Source: Streptomyces formicae (lineage in GTDB: Bacteria > Actinomycetota > Actinomycetes > Streptomycetales > Streptomycetaceae). Taken from it: a stretch of 64,000 nt of DNA. Location: contig NZ_CP022685.1 of the NCBI RefSeq assembly GCF_002556545.1, positions 9,278,001-9,342,000 on the forward strand, in the 5' to 3' direction. A program made the position numbers and the translations under genes. This document shows positions 16,594-24,291 of this stretch, in pieces. Position 1 is the first letter of the stretch; every line of letters begins with the position of its first letter. The notes below the pieces were generated by a model. That model made no database searches. It was not told the origin of the DNA and saw only the letters and a program-made list of their open reading frames with translations.

Positions 16594-17064
16594 ATGGCGA
16601 CTGTGGATGACGTGGACCGGCGGCTGATCGCTCTCCTCCAGGAGGACGCGACGATGTCGTACGCGGCGCTCGGCAAGGAGGTCGGCCTCTCCGCCGGTGC
16701 CGCCCATGAACGCGTGCGCAAGCTGCGCGAGCGCGGTGTCATCCGGCGCACGACCGTCGAGGTGGACCCCGCGGCCCTCGACCGCGGGGTGCTCGCCTTC
16801 GTGATGGTGGAATCGACGGCGTGGATGGGGGAGTCGGCGGCCGCCTTCGCGGCGATCCCCGAGATCCAGGAGGCGCACGTCATCGCGGGCAGCGCGTCGG
16901 TCCTGGTGAAGGTCCGCACGGCGACGACCGAGCGGCTCCAGGACGTGCTGCGCAGGCTGTACGAGATCGAGGGGGTCAGCGGGACCCAGGCGACGGTCTC
17001 GTTGGAGACGTTCTTCGAGCGCCCGGCGACCCCGTTGCCCGCCGTGCCTGCCGCGGGCGGCTGA
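16594..17064 (+). CDS. Lrp/AsnC-family transcriptional regulator
   Basis: A 156-residue Lrp-type regulator. The N-terminal HTH spans VDDVDRRLIALLQEDATMSY and GLSAGAAHERVRKLRERGVI, and a C-terminal ligand-binding (RAM) half includes IQEAHVIAGSASVLVKVRT. The ATG at 16594 gives the family's standard start just before the HTH; an upstream in-frame ATG at 16537 would extend into the divergent promoter. It probably controls the divergent lactonase gene and senses an amino acid or sugar acid; the effector is unknown. Confidence 0.9.
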   Translation: MATVDDVDRRLIALLQEDATMSYAALGKEVGLSAGAAHERVRKLRERGVIRRTTVEVDPAALDRGVLAFVMVESTAWMGESAAAFAAIPEIQEAHVIAGSASVLVKVRTATTERLQDVLRRLYEIEGVSGTQATVSLETFFERPATPLPAVPAAGG

Positions 17065-17085
17065 CCCGGCCCCGGCTTCCCGCGC

Positions 17086-17961
17086 TCACCAGCGGACCGC
17101 GGTGAAGTCGATGGGACGGGGCCGCAGCGTGCGGGTGCGAGCCGTCAACTCCCGCATGCGTGCGGCCATGTCGGCGGCCGGGAGGTGCTTGCGGTCGCCG
17201 TGCCCCGGCAGCAGCCACTCGAAGCGGAGCTGTTCGGCGGTGCGGGCCAGTGAGGCCGCGAGCTCCTCGATCGAGTACCAGGTGACGCTGTCGGCCACCT
17301 CGATGTCCTCCGTCGTGCGCGACCAGTAGAAGCTGTCCCCGCTGAAGCAGTACCGCTCGTCGGCGACGTATAAGACGCTCCCCTCGGTGTGACCCGGCAG
17401 CGGATGGGCGAGCACGCCGTCGGCGATCTCGACGCTGTCGGTGCCGCGCAGGACGCAGTCGGCGTCGGGCGCGGATTCGAGGTCGCCCTCGTGGACCCAG
17501 AGCCTGGCCTGGAAGCGGTCGGCGTAGCGGCGGCCGTGCGCGGCGTGGTCGCGGTGGGTCAGGAGCACGTCGGTGACAGGGCCGATCGTCTCGAACCGGG
17601 CGGCCAGCGGCTCGTTCCAGCGCGGGGTGTCCACCATCAGCAAATTCCCCGAAGGGCGCCGCAGCAGATAGGAGTTGGCGCCCGCGGTGCGCTGGGAGTT
17701 GTGCCCGCAGAACAGGACGGTGTCGTCGAGGGGGAGGGGGTAGAAGTCCCGTCGCGGATCCATCCGGCCGGACGGCGGGCGGATGGAGCGGGTGTGGCAG
17801 GCGAAGGCGGCGGTGTACATCAGGTCCTCCTCCGCCGCGTCGCGCGGCTGGCGCAGGATCTCGGAGCGGCCGTCCGCCTCGACGATCAGATCCGGCGCGA
17901 GCTGCCGGGCGACGTCGCAGTTCGTGCAGCGTTCATCCACGTACCAACCGGAGTCGTTCAC
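17086..17961 (-). CDS. MBL-fold hydrolase fused to a ferredoxin-like Cys domain
   Basis: A 291-residue protein from a GTG at 17961. The N-terminal 80 residues look like a small Fe-S domain (YVDERCTNCDVARQLAP, then FACHTRSI). The rest is a metallo-beta-lactamase fold, with LLTHRDHAAHGRRYADRF as the HxHxDH-like site (here THRDHAAHG), PLPGHTEGSVLYV and LLPGHGDR as the other metal His segments. MBL hydrolases act on thioesters, lactones or nucleic acids; the electron-carrier domain suggests a redox-linked reaction, but the substrate is unknown. It has no operon partner. Confidence 0.78.
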   Translation of the reverse strand: MNDSGWYVDERCTNCDVARQLAPDLIVEADGRSEILRQPRDAAEEDLMYTAAFACHTRSIRPPSGRMDPRRDFYPLPLDDTVLFCGHNSQRTAGANSYLLRRPSGNLLMVDTPRWNEPLAARFETIGPVTDVLLTHRDHAAHGRRYADRFQARLWVHEGDLESAPDADCVLRGTDSVEIADGVLAHPLPGHTEGSVLYVADERYCFSGDSFYWSRTTEDIEVADSVTWYSIEELAASLARTAEQLRFEWLLPGHGDRKHLPAADMAARMRELTARTRTLRPRPIDFTAVRW

Positions 17962-18158
17962 GGTGTGACTCGCTTCCTGCGGGGGTCTGTGTCCCCTCAG
18001 GGGTATCGCGGTGGCGGGCGGAAGTGGAAGGGGGGCTCGGTCTTGTTTCTGCTGGTGGGGAGGGTGTCTCACGGGCGCCTGTCGATGTGTGGTGAGCATG
18101 ACAATATCCCGCGCGCGGGGCGTCTTGAACCCCTCCCGACGGGCCCTTCGATGGCCCT

Positions 18159-19085
18159 TCAGCGGCGCAGATGCTCCGCCGCCGCCTCCGTCACCGCGTC
18201 CGCCAGTGTGGCGAGCGCGGGGGAGTCGAGCTTCCACTGCTGCCAGAACAGCGGGACGTCCACGGTCCGTTCGGGATCGAGGAGGACGAGCGCGCCGGAC
18301 CGTAGGAGCGGTTCGGCCTGCGTCCGCGGCACCACGCCCCAGCCGAGCCCCGCCGCGATCGCCTCGACGAACCCCCGTGACGAGGGCACGTAGTGCCGCA
18401 GCCGACTCGCCCCGCGCCGCCCTTCGGTGACCTCCCGGACGAAGTGCTCCTGGAGCGAGTCGCGGCGGTCGAAGCAGACCACCGGCGCGTCCGCGAGGAC
18501 CTCCGCAAGTGGCGCCCGGGGCCAGTCGCCGAGCCGTCGCGCGGTGAACTCGCCCGTGGCCACGGGCAGATACCGCATCCGGCCGAGGCGTCGCACCGTG
18601 CAGCCCGCCACCGCGTCGGGCGAGGAGGTCACCGCGGCCATCACCGCGCCCTCGCGCAGCAGCGCGGTCGTGTGGTCCTCGTCCTCGCGACGCAGCTCGA
18701 AGCAGATCCGCGCCTCGTCGGGGATCCGGGAGAGGGCGGACAGGAACCAGGTGGCGAGCGAGTCCGCGTTCACCGCGACCGGCAGCAGCGCGGGCTCTCC
18801 GGGCTCTCCCGGATCGCCCGTGCCGCTGATGCCCAGGTCGGCCCGCGCGTCCCGTTCCAGCCGCGCCATCTGCCGGGCGAACCGCACCACGACCTGCCCC
18901 GACTCGGTGGGCCGCACCGGCTTCGTGCGCATCAGCAGGACGCGTCCGGTCCTGCGCTCCAGTGCCTTGACGCGCTGGCTGACCGCGGACGGCGTGACGT
19001 GCAGGGCGGCCGCGGCCGCGTCGAAGGTTCCTTCGTCGACCACGGCGAGCAGTGTCCGCACGTGGTCGAGGGGCAGCTCAGTCAT
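18159..19085 (-). CDS. lysG: LysG/ArgP-type LysR regulator of the lysE exporter
   Basis: A 308-residue LysR regulator of the ArgP/LysG branch. The HTH is LDHVRTLLAVVDEGTFDAAA with HVTPSAVSQRVKALERRTGR, followed by the branch-typical RTKPVRPTESGQVVVRFARQ. The effector domain contains RYLPVATGEFTARRL and GWGVVPRTQAEPLL. Start codons GTG (19088) and ATG (19085) are adjacent; the ATG is chosen. It is divergent from lysE across about 70 bp, as in Corynebacterium, where LysG with lysine or arginine activates lysE. That role is established for the pair elsewhere and inferred here. Confidence 0.9.
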   Translation of the reverse strand: MTELPLDHVRTLLAVVDEGTFDAAAAALHVTPSAVSQRVKALERRTGRVLLMRTKPVRPTESGQVVVRFARQMARLERDARADLGISGTGDPGEPGEPALLPVAVNADSLATWFLSALSRIPDEARICFELRREDEDHTTALLREGAVMAAVTSSPDAVAGCTVRRLGRMRYLPVATGEFTARRLGDWPRAPLAEVLADAPVVCFDRRDSLQEHFVREVTEGRRGASRLRHYVPSSRGFVEAIAAGLGWGVVPRTQAEPLLRSGALVLLDPERTVDVPLFWQQWKLDSPALATLADAVTEAAAEHLRR

Positions 19086-19156
19086 CACGATTGCTTAAGC
19101 TACATGAGAATCTTTAGCTTTACTTATGGGCTCGGTGATCCCTAACGTCGGTGCTC

Positions 19157-19777
19157 ATGGGATCAGCACTGACCGCCGCGGCCACCGGATTCGGCACCGG
19201 ACTCTCGCTCATCGTCGCCATCGGCTCGCAGAACGCCCTCGTCCTGCGTCAGGGCATCCGGCGCGAGGCCGTGTCCTCCGTGGTGGCCATCTGTGCCGCG
19301 TCCGACGCCGTGCTGATCGCCGCGGGCGTCGCGGGGGTCGGCACCGTGGTGACGGCCTGGCCCCCGGCGATGACCCTCGTCGGCCTGATCGGCGGCGGAT
19401 TCCTGCTGACGTACGCCGTACTGGCGGGGCGCCGTGCGCTGCGCCCCTCGGCGCTGGCCGCGACGGGCACGACGGCGGGCTCACGGCGTGGCGCGCTGCT
19501 CGCCTGCCTGGCCATGACCTGGCTCAACCCGCACGTCTACCTCGACACCGTCCTGCTGCTCGGCTCCGTCGCCGCCGGGCACGGCGCGCTGCGCTGGGCG
19601 TTCGGGGTCGGTGCGGTGATCGGCAGCCTCTGCTGGTTCACCGCGCTCGGCTTCGGTGCGCGGCTGTTCAGCGGGTTCTTCGCGCGGCCCGCGTCGTGGC
19701 GGGCCCTGGACATCGTCATCGCCGTGACGATGGCGATCATGGGCGCGACGCTGATCCTCAAGGCACTGGCCCCGTAA
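19157..19777 (+). CDS. lysE: LysE/ArgO-type L-lysine/L-arginine exporter
   Basis: A 206-residue membrane protein with about six hydrophobic segments. The LysE hallmark GLSLIVAIGSQNALVLRQGI is near the N-terminus and MTWLNPHVYLDTVLLLGSVA is mid-protein. It exports excess lysine or arginine. The ATG at 19157 is chosen; a GTG two codons earlier (19151) is equally possible as neither has a clear ribosome site. The divergent LysG-type gene is its likely activator. Its TAA stop is supplied by a 28-bp repeat element, and the convergent threonyl-tRNA synthetase ends in the inverted copy of the same element. Confidence 0.92.
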   Translation: MGSALTAAATGFGTGLSLIVAIGSQNALVLRQGIRREAVSSVVAICAASDAVLIAAGVAGVGTVVTAWPPAMTLVGLIGGGFLLTYAVLAGRRALRPSALAATGTTAGSRRGALLACLAMTWLNPHVYLDTVLLLGSVAAGHGALRWAFGVGAVIGSLCWFTALGFGARLFSGFFARPASWRALDIVIAVTMAIMGATLILKALAP

Positions 19778-19900
19778 GGGGCGCGGGGAACTGCGCGCTC
19801 AGCGCAAGACGTGCCGCAGTCGCGTCTGCTCGGTGATCCGGCAGACGCGACTGCGGCTCTTCTCTGGTTGCTCGCGCAGTTCCCCGCGCCCCTTACGGGG
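19770..19900. repeat. 28-bp inverted repeats flanking a hairpin between convergent genes
   Basis: The 28-bp element at 19770-19797 (CCCCGTAAGGGGCGCGGGG ... AACTGCGCG) is repeated as an exact reverse complement at 19873-19900, and a 17-bp hairpin lies between them. Each arm overlaps a coding end and its TAA/TTA supplies the stop codon: 19775-19777 for lysE and 19893-19895 for the synthetase. Both proteins consequently end in Ala-Pro. A third copy is at 11046-11073. Confidence 0.85.
19813..19857. terminator. Bidirectional terminator hairpin between lysE and thrS
   Basis: A perfect 17-bp stem, GCCGCAGTCGCGTCTGC at 19813-19829 with its complement at 19841-19857, and an 11-nt loop. It lies midway between convergent stop codons, so it can end transcripts from both sides. 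Confidence 0.8.
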
Positions 19901-21116
19901 CCTCGTCCCACAGCACGGGCCGGTGCGCGGAGACCAACGCGCCCACACGGGACAGCACCTCCGCGGCGGGCAGGGCGCCGACGCGTCGCCCGTCGCGCAG
20001 ACGAAGCGCGACGAGGCCGTCGACGGCCTCCTTCGCCCCGATCACCGCCTGGTAGGGCACGCGGCGCGCGACCCGGACGCGCGACGAGAGGCTGCCGCGC
20101 TCGGGACCGACGAGCTCGGCCCGCAACCCCTGGTCGACACACTGCCGCACGAACGCCTCGGCGCCGGACACCTCGGCCTCCGAGATGGGCAGGACCGCCA
20201 CCTGGACCGGCGCGAGCCAGGCGGGAAAGGCGCCGCCGTGTTCCTCGATGAGGTGGGCCACGGCCCGCTCCACGCTGCCGATGATGCTGCGGTGGACCAT
20301 CACCGGGCGGTGCTTGGCGCCGTCGGCGCCGACGTAGCGCAGGCCGAACCGCTCGGGCTGGTGGAAGTCGACCTGGACGGTGGAGAGGGTGGACTCGCGC
20401 CCCGCCGCGTCGGCGACCTGGACGTCGATCTTGGGGCCGTAGAACGCGGCCTCTCCCTCGGCCGACTCGTAGGGCAGGCCCGACCGTTCGAGCGCGTCGG
20501 TCAGCAGGGCCGAGGACCGGCGCCAGTGCTCGGGGGCGGCGACGTACTTGCCGCCCGGCGCGGGCAGCGAGAGCCGGAAGCGGGCCGCGCGGATGCCGAG
20601 CGCCTCGTACGCGCGGCGGATCATCTCGAGCGCGGCGTGCGCCTCGTCGGCGACCTGGTCCAGGGTGCAGAAGATGTGCGCGTCGTTCAGCTGGATGGCC
20701 CGGACGCGGTTCAACCCGCCGATCACGCCAGAGAGTTCGGCGCGGTACATGCCGCCGAGCTCGGCCATGCGCAGCGGCAGCTCGCGGTAGCTGCGGGCGC
20801 GGGAGCGGAAGATCAGCGCGTGGTGCGGACAGAGGCTCGGTCGCAGCACGACCTCTTCGCCGCCCATCTCCATCGGCGGGAACATGTCGTCCCTGTAGTG
20901 CGACCAGTGGCCGGAGATCTCGTACAGCTCCCGCTTGCCGAGCACCGGCGAGTACACGTGCCGGTAGCCCGCGCGCCGCTCGGCACCGCGGACGTACTCC
21001 TCCAGGGCGTGGCGTACGGCGGCGCCGTCGGGCAGCCAGTACGGAAGGCCCGCGCCGATCAGCGGGTCGGTGCCGAACAGGTCGAGCTCGCGGCCGAGTT
21101 TGCGGTGGTCGTGCAT
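19893..21116 (-). CDS. thrS: Editing-less threonyl-tRNA synthetase
   Basis: A 407-residue class II synthetase that charges tRNA-Thr. It holds only the catalytic core and the C-terminal anticodon-binding domain. The N-terminal TGS and editing domains of the usual ~650-residue enzyme are absent. Zinc ligands are conserved: Cys in LRPSLCPHHALIF, His in NDAHIFCTLDQV and His in VMVHRSIIGSVERAV. Motif 2 Arg is in GGMYRAELSG. The anticodon domain begins WLAPVQVAVLPIS. Such short copies are usually secondary enzymes for stress or resistance to a ThrRS inhibitor such as borrelidin. It follows a short Thr-rich leader and a strong hairpin, and is downstream of NlpC-like and TmrB-like genes. Confidence 0.92.
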   Translation of the reverse strand: MHDHRKLGRELDLFGTDPLIGAGLPYWLPDGAAVRHALEEYVRGAERRAGYRHVYSPVLGKRELYEISGHWSHYRDDMFPPMEMGGEEVVLRPSLCPHHALIFRSRARSYRELPLRMAELGGMYRAELSGVIGGLNRVRAIQLNDAHIFCTLDQVADEAHAALEMIRRAYEALGIRAARFRLSLPAPGGKYVAAPEHWRRSSALLTDALERSGLPYESAEGEAAFYGPKIDVQVADAAGRESTLSTVQVDFHQPERFGLRYVGADGAKHRPVMVHRSIIGSVERAVAHLIEEHGGAFPAWLAPVQVAVLPISEAEVSGAEAFVRQCVDQGLRAELVGPERGSLSSRVRVARRVPYQAVIGAKEAVDGLVALRLRDGRRVGALPAAEVLSRVGALVSAHRPVLWDEAP

Positions 21117-21154
21117 GGCGGTCTCCTCGCGGACGTGAGGCGAGTGACCAGCGC

Positions 21155-21184
21155 GAAGCCCCGGGGCACTCGCCCCGGGGCTTC
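21155..21184 (-). terminator. Candidate attenuator hairpin in the thrS leader
   Basis: A perfect 13-bp GC-rich stem: GAAGCCCCGGGGC at 21155-21167 and its complement at 21172-21184, with a 4-nt loop. It sits 16 bp after the leader peptide stop and 38 bp before the thrS start. There is no T tract. An 8-nt stretch inside the hairpin region (GGCGAGTG) is complementary to CACTCGCC just downstream, and a smaller CGCCGG/CCGGCG stem lies directly after the Thr codons, so alternative folds exist. Confidence 0.7.
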
Positions 21185-21199
21185 GGACTCGAACATCGG

Positions 21200-21250
21200 T
21201 CAGCGCGCCGGGACACTCTCCGGCGTCGTCGTCATCGCGGCACGCTTCAT
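21200..21250 (-). CDS. Putative Thr-rich leader peptide of the thrS attenuator
   Basis: A 16-codon frame from ATG at 21250 to TGA at 21200 encodes MKRAAMTTTPESVPAR, with three consecutive ACG threonine codons at positions 7-9. It ends 16 bp before a 13-bp perfect hairpin and is followed by thrS. This is the layout of ribosome-mediated attenuation: stalling at uncharged Thr codons would alter leader folding and raise synthetase expression when charged tRNA-Thr is scarce. An internal ATG at codon 6 could also start it. No strong ribosome site is seen, and translation is inferred. Confidence 0.6.
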   Translation of the reverse strand: MKRAAMTTTPESVPAR

Positions 21251-21291
21251 GCCCGTGAACGTAGCAGCGGGGAGATCGCCGTGCGACCGGT

Positions 21292-21756
21292 TTACCGGGC
21301 GCCCTGCGGTGAGGCCGGTCCCTCGCCCCGTCCGGCACGCTTGACGCCCACGAGGCACCGGTACCGCGCCCGCGCCGCGAACTCCGCGAGTCCCCATACG
21401 ACCGGCCGTCCCGCCTCCGCGCAGAGGTGGAGCACCGCGTCATCGCCCACCCAGAGGCCGACGTGGGCGCCGTAGGCATCGTCGGTGCCGTTGAACAGCA
21501 GCAGGTCGAGCGGCCGTACGTCCGTGACGCGGTGGGTGGCCTCCGTGTCGGCCCACAGCTCGTCGGAGCGCAGGTCGGGCAGGCGGCCCGCACCGAGGTG
21601 TGCGAGCACCTCGTACGCGAACAGCTGGCAGTTGGCGCCCGCGGTCAGGCCGGGCCGCCTCGCCACAGCGGGCGATCCGGGGAAGCGGGCGGCGACGTAC
21701 GGCACCTCCCAGAAGGCGGCGGGCAGGCGCGGTGCGAGCGGTCCGTGGTCCGTCAT
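21292..21756 (-). CDS. NlpC/P60-like hydrolase
   Basis: A 154-residue protein with a likely Cys/His catalytic pair of the NlpC/P60 papain-like fold: Cys43 in LTAGANCQLFAYEVL and His in YGAHVGLWVGDDAVLHL. NlpC/P60 proteins cleave peptidoglycan stem peptides or related amides, but no signal peptide is present, so this one may act in the cytoplasm on another amide. Its ATG shares a base with the upstream stop codon (TGATG), so it is coupled to the TmrB-like gene. The thrS leader begins 42 bp after its stop, so thrS may be partly co-transcribed. Confidence 0.65.
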   Translation of the reverse strand: MTDHGPLAPRLPAAFWEVPYVAARFPGSPAVARRPGLTAGANCQLFAYEVLAHLGAGRLPDLRSDELWADTEATHRVTDVRPLDLLLFNGTDDAYGAHVGLWVGDDAVLHLCAEAGRPVVWGLAEFAARARYRCLVGVKRAGRGEGPASPQGAR

Positions 21757-22298
21757 CAGCCGACGGCCGGGCGTCCCGCGGTCTCGACCGTCGCGGCGAT
21801 GCGCCGCGCGACGCGGTCGGCGGGGACGTCCGTCGTGTCGATCACCTCGGCCTCCTCGCGGAGCCAGGGCAGGGCCTCCTCGTACGGCGTGAGGTGGTCG
21901 TGACGCCACTGCTTGGCGGGGGCGCTCTCGGGCTTCGTGTCGGTGTCGATGCGGTGGACGAGGGTGTCCCGATCGGTGTGCAGCACGAAGTGGTGGACGG
22001 GGATCCCGGCGGCCGTGAGTCCGTCGTGGATCTCCCGCCAGTACTGGCGCACCAGCACCGTCTGCGGGACGACCAGGGTGCCGCCGAAGTGGTCGAGCAG
22101 CTGGGTCGCGGTGGCCACGACCAGACCGCGCCACGGCTTCGCGTGCTGGAAGTCGCCGTCCACGAGGTCGCGGACGTGCCGCAGCATGAACCCGACGTGT
22201 TCGGTGTCGAAGACGCGCGACTCGGGCAGGAGCGCGGTCAGTTCGAGCGAGGTGGTCGTCTTGCCCGCGCCGAAGGTTCCGTTGAGCCAAATGATCAT
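21756..22298 (-). CDS. TmrB-like P-loop ATP-binding protein
   Basis: A 180-residue P-loop protein beginning MIIWLNGTFGAGKTTTSLEL, with Walker A GTFGAGKTT, then ESRVFDTEHVGFMLRHV and VVPQTVLVRQYWREI. This resembles Bacillus TmrB, an ATP-binding protein that confers tunicamycin resistance by an unclear mechanism, and its Streptomyces relatives. It is the first gene of a coupled pair with the NlpC-like gene (TGATG overlap). Kinase or resistance function is inferred from family only; it may be a general nucleotide-binding phosphotransferase. Confidence 0.72.
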   Translation of the reverse strand: MIIWLNGTFGAGKTTTSLELTALLPESRVFDTEHVGFMLRHVRDLVDGDFQHAKPWRGLVVATATQLLDHFGGTLVVPQTVLVRQYWREIHDGLTAAGIPVHHFVLHTDRDTLVHRIDTDTKPESAPAKQWRHDHLTPYEEALPWLREEAEVIDTTDVPADRVARRIAATVETAGRPAVG

Positions 22299-22440
22299 GG
22301 CGGCCGAGCATACCCCGGGCGAGGCCCGAGGGGCGTCGTGCGCGAGGATCGCCCCTAGGTGACCTGTAGGGGTAAACCCCCATCCGCAGCCGCCAGTTGG
22401 GAGGATGTGGCGGCCGGGGCGGACCGGTGAGGCTGTGTAC

Positions 22441-23931
22441 ATGACGAAGATCAAGCGAAACGCGGCCCTGCTCGCCGCCTCCACGGCGGTCCTCGCGCTC
22501 ACAGCGCCGCTCACCGCGACCGCGACGGCCGCCGCCGCGGCCGCGCCGAAGCCCCTCGACTGGACGAAGTGCGAGGGTGCCGAGACCGACCCCCGCCAGC
22601 GCTGCGCGACCCTCGAAGTACCCATGGACTACGCGCACCCCAAGGGCGAGAAGATCGAGATCGCCGTCTCCCGCATTCCCGCCGAGAAGCCATCGGCGCG
22701 CCGTGGCGCCCTCTTCCTGATCCCCGGCGGACCCGGCGGCTCCGGTCTCAACAGCCCTTCGGACAAAGGTCAGCGGCTGCCCGAGCAGGTGCGCGACGCC
22801 TACGACCTGATCGGCATCGACCCCCGCGGCCTCGCCGCCTCCACCCAGGTCGACTGCGGCCTCGAACACGGCGACCTCGCCGCGTCGAAGCTGCGGCCCT
22901 GGCCCGCCGCCGACGGCTCGATCACCGAGAACATGGCGACCGCCCGGCGTACGGCAAAGGCCTGCGCACGCAACGGCGGCGACCTGATCCGCAACCTCAG
23001 CACCGCCAACGAGGCCCGGGACATCGACCGCATCCGGGCGGCACTCGGCGAGCGCAGGATCTCCGCCTGGGGCGTCTCGTACGGAACGTACGTCGGAGCG
23101 GTCTACAGCCAGCTGTTCCCGCACCGCACCGACCGCTTCGTCCTGGACAGCAACCTCGACCCCGACCACACGCGCGTCGCCCGGGCCTGGAACGCCGGGC
23201 ACGAGGCCGGCGTCGAGGACACCTTCCCCGAATTCGCCAAGTGGGCTTCGGCGCCCGGCAATCCGGACCGCGTCGCGAAGACCGCCGCAGAGATCCGGCC
23301 ACTGTTCCTGCGGCTCGCCGAGCGCCTCGACCGCGAGCCGATTCCCTGGCCCGGCGCCAACCCCGAGGAGCTGAACGGCAATGTGCTGCGCCAGACCATG
23401 CTGAACGCGCTGTACGACCCCGACCGTTTCGCGGAGCTTGCCAAGCTGATCCGCGCCGCCCGGAAGGGCACGGTGCCGCCCGCCCCCGAGGGGCCGCCCG
23501 AGGCCGTACTGCAGAACGTCAGCGCGGTTGGCGCCGGCACGCTCTGCAACGACGTCGCGTGGCCCAGGTCGGCCGCCGCGTACGAGAAAGACGTGGCCGC
23601 GAGCCGTGCCGCCCACCCGCTCACGGCGGGCATGCCCCGCAACGCGATGCTCTGCGCCGCCTGGCCCTTCGAGCCGAAGGAGGCCCCCGTGCGGATCACC
23701 GACGAAGGCCCGTCCAACATCCTGCTCGTCCAGAACGAACGCGACGTGGCCACCCCGCTCAAGGGCGCCCTCAAGATGCGCGAGGCGCTCGGCCGACGGG
23801 CCACCATGGTGACCGTCAACTCCACGGGCCACGATGCCTACCTCGCCAACGGGAACGAGTGCGGCGACCGGACGGTCTCCCGCTATCTGGCGACCGGTGA
23901 CCGTCCTGATCAGGACACCTACTGCGCCTGA
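22441..23931 (+). CDS. Secreted tripeptidyl-aminopeptidase-like alpha/beta hydrolase
   Basis: A 496-residue exported serine hydrolase of the Streptomyces Tap/SlpD/SlpE family. A signal peptide covers about residues 1-38 (Ala-rich, ending near TATAAAAAAPKPL). The oxyanion segment IPGGPGGSGL and the nucleophile elbow GVSYGTYVGAVYSQLFP (GxSxG) are clear, and a His near the end in NSTGHDAYLANG completes the triad. A family Cys-rich C-terminus ends in DTYCA. It releases N-terminal tri- or dipeptides from extracellular peptides. A strong terminator follows. No operon partner. Confidence 0.9.
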   Translation: MTKIKRNAALLAASTAVLALTAPLTATATAAAAAAPKPLDWTKCEGAETDPRQRCATLEVPMDYAHPKGEKIEIAVSRIPAEKPSARRGALFLIPGGPGGSGLNSPSDKGQRLPEQVRDAYDLIGIDPRGLAASTQVDCGLEHGDLAASKLRPWPAADGSITENMATARRTAKACARNGGDLIRNLSTANEARDIDRIRAALGERRISAWGVSYGTYVGAVYSQLFPHRTDRFVLDSNLDPDHTRVARAWNAGHEAGVEDTFPEFAKWASAPGNPDRVAKTAAEIRPLFLRLAERLDREPIPWPGANPEELNGNVLRQTMLNALYDPDRFAELAKLIRAARKGTVPPAPEGPPEAVLQNVSAVGAGTLCNDVAWPRSAAAYEKDVAASRAAHPLTAGMPRNAMLCAAWPFEPKEAPVRITDEGPSNILLVQNERDVATPLKGALKMREALGRRATMVTVNSTGHDAYLANGNECGDRTVSRYLATGDRPDQDTYCA

Positions 23932-23937
23932 GGTCCG

Positions 23938-23970
23938 GCCGTGTGACCTCTTTCATAGAGGTCACACGGC
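23938..23970 (+). terminator. Terminator hairpin after the aminopeptidase gene
   Basis: A perfect 14-bp stem: GCCGTGTGACCTCT at 23938-23951 and its complement at 23957-23970, with loop TTCAT. It starts 6 bp after the stop codon. Confidence 0.8.
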
Positions 23971-24090
23971 TGTGGCGGCATGATCGGGGCCGGGTACGAA
24001 CCACCTGCCGGTTTCGCGTAAGGTCGCGGATCGGCCGACTGCGGCCGACCCGATGAACACATCATGTCCCCGAACAAGGAGCCGCTGGTC

Positions 24091-24258
24091 ATGCCAGCCA
24101 CTGACGCCACTCAGGCGCCGATCTACCACACCCTGGTCCAGGAGCACGGCGACGTACTCGCCACGGCCCGCCGCGCGGCCGAGGAGACCAAGCAGACCGC
24201 CGAGGACGTACTGGACTTCAGCACGCCGAGCCGGGCGGGCTCCGTCGACCCGGCTTAG
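24091..24258 (+). CDS. Small hypothetical protein
   Basis: A 55-residue acidic, Ala-rich protein with one likely amphipathic helix (YHTLVQEHGDVLATARRAAE). No family was recognised and it has no signal peptide or membrane span. The ATG at 24091 is chosen because AAGGAG stands 9 bp upstream. An ATG at 24064 is in frame but would put that site inside the gene. The codon bias fits a real gene. It lies 33 bp before another small protein gene, possibly co-transcribed. Confidence 0.55.
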   Translation: MPATDATQAPIYHTLVQEHGDVLATARRAAEETKQTAEDVLDFSTPSRAGSVDPA

Positions 24259-24291
24259 CGCCGACGGCGGTCCATCGGTCAGGATGGCGGG

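Noticed and set aside
19893..22298. Possibility of a borrelidin- or tunicamycin-type biosynthetic cluster
   Set aside because: No PKS, NRPS or nucleoside biosynthetic genes lie in the window, so only a resistance-like cassette can be suggested.
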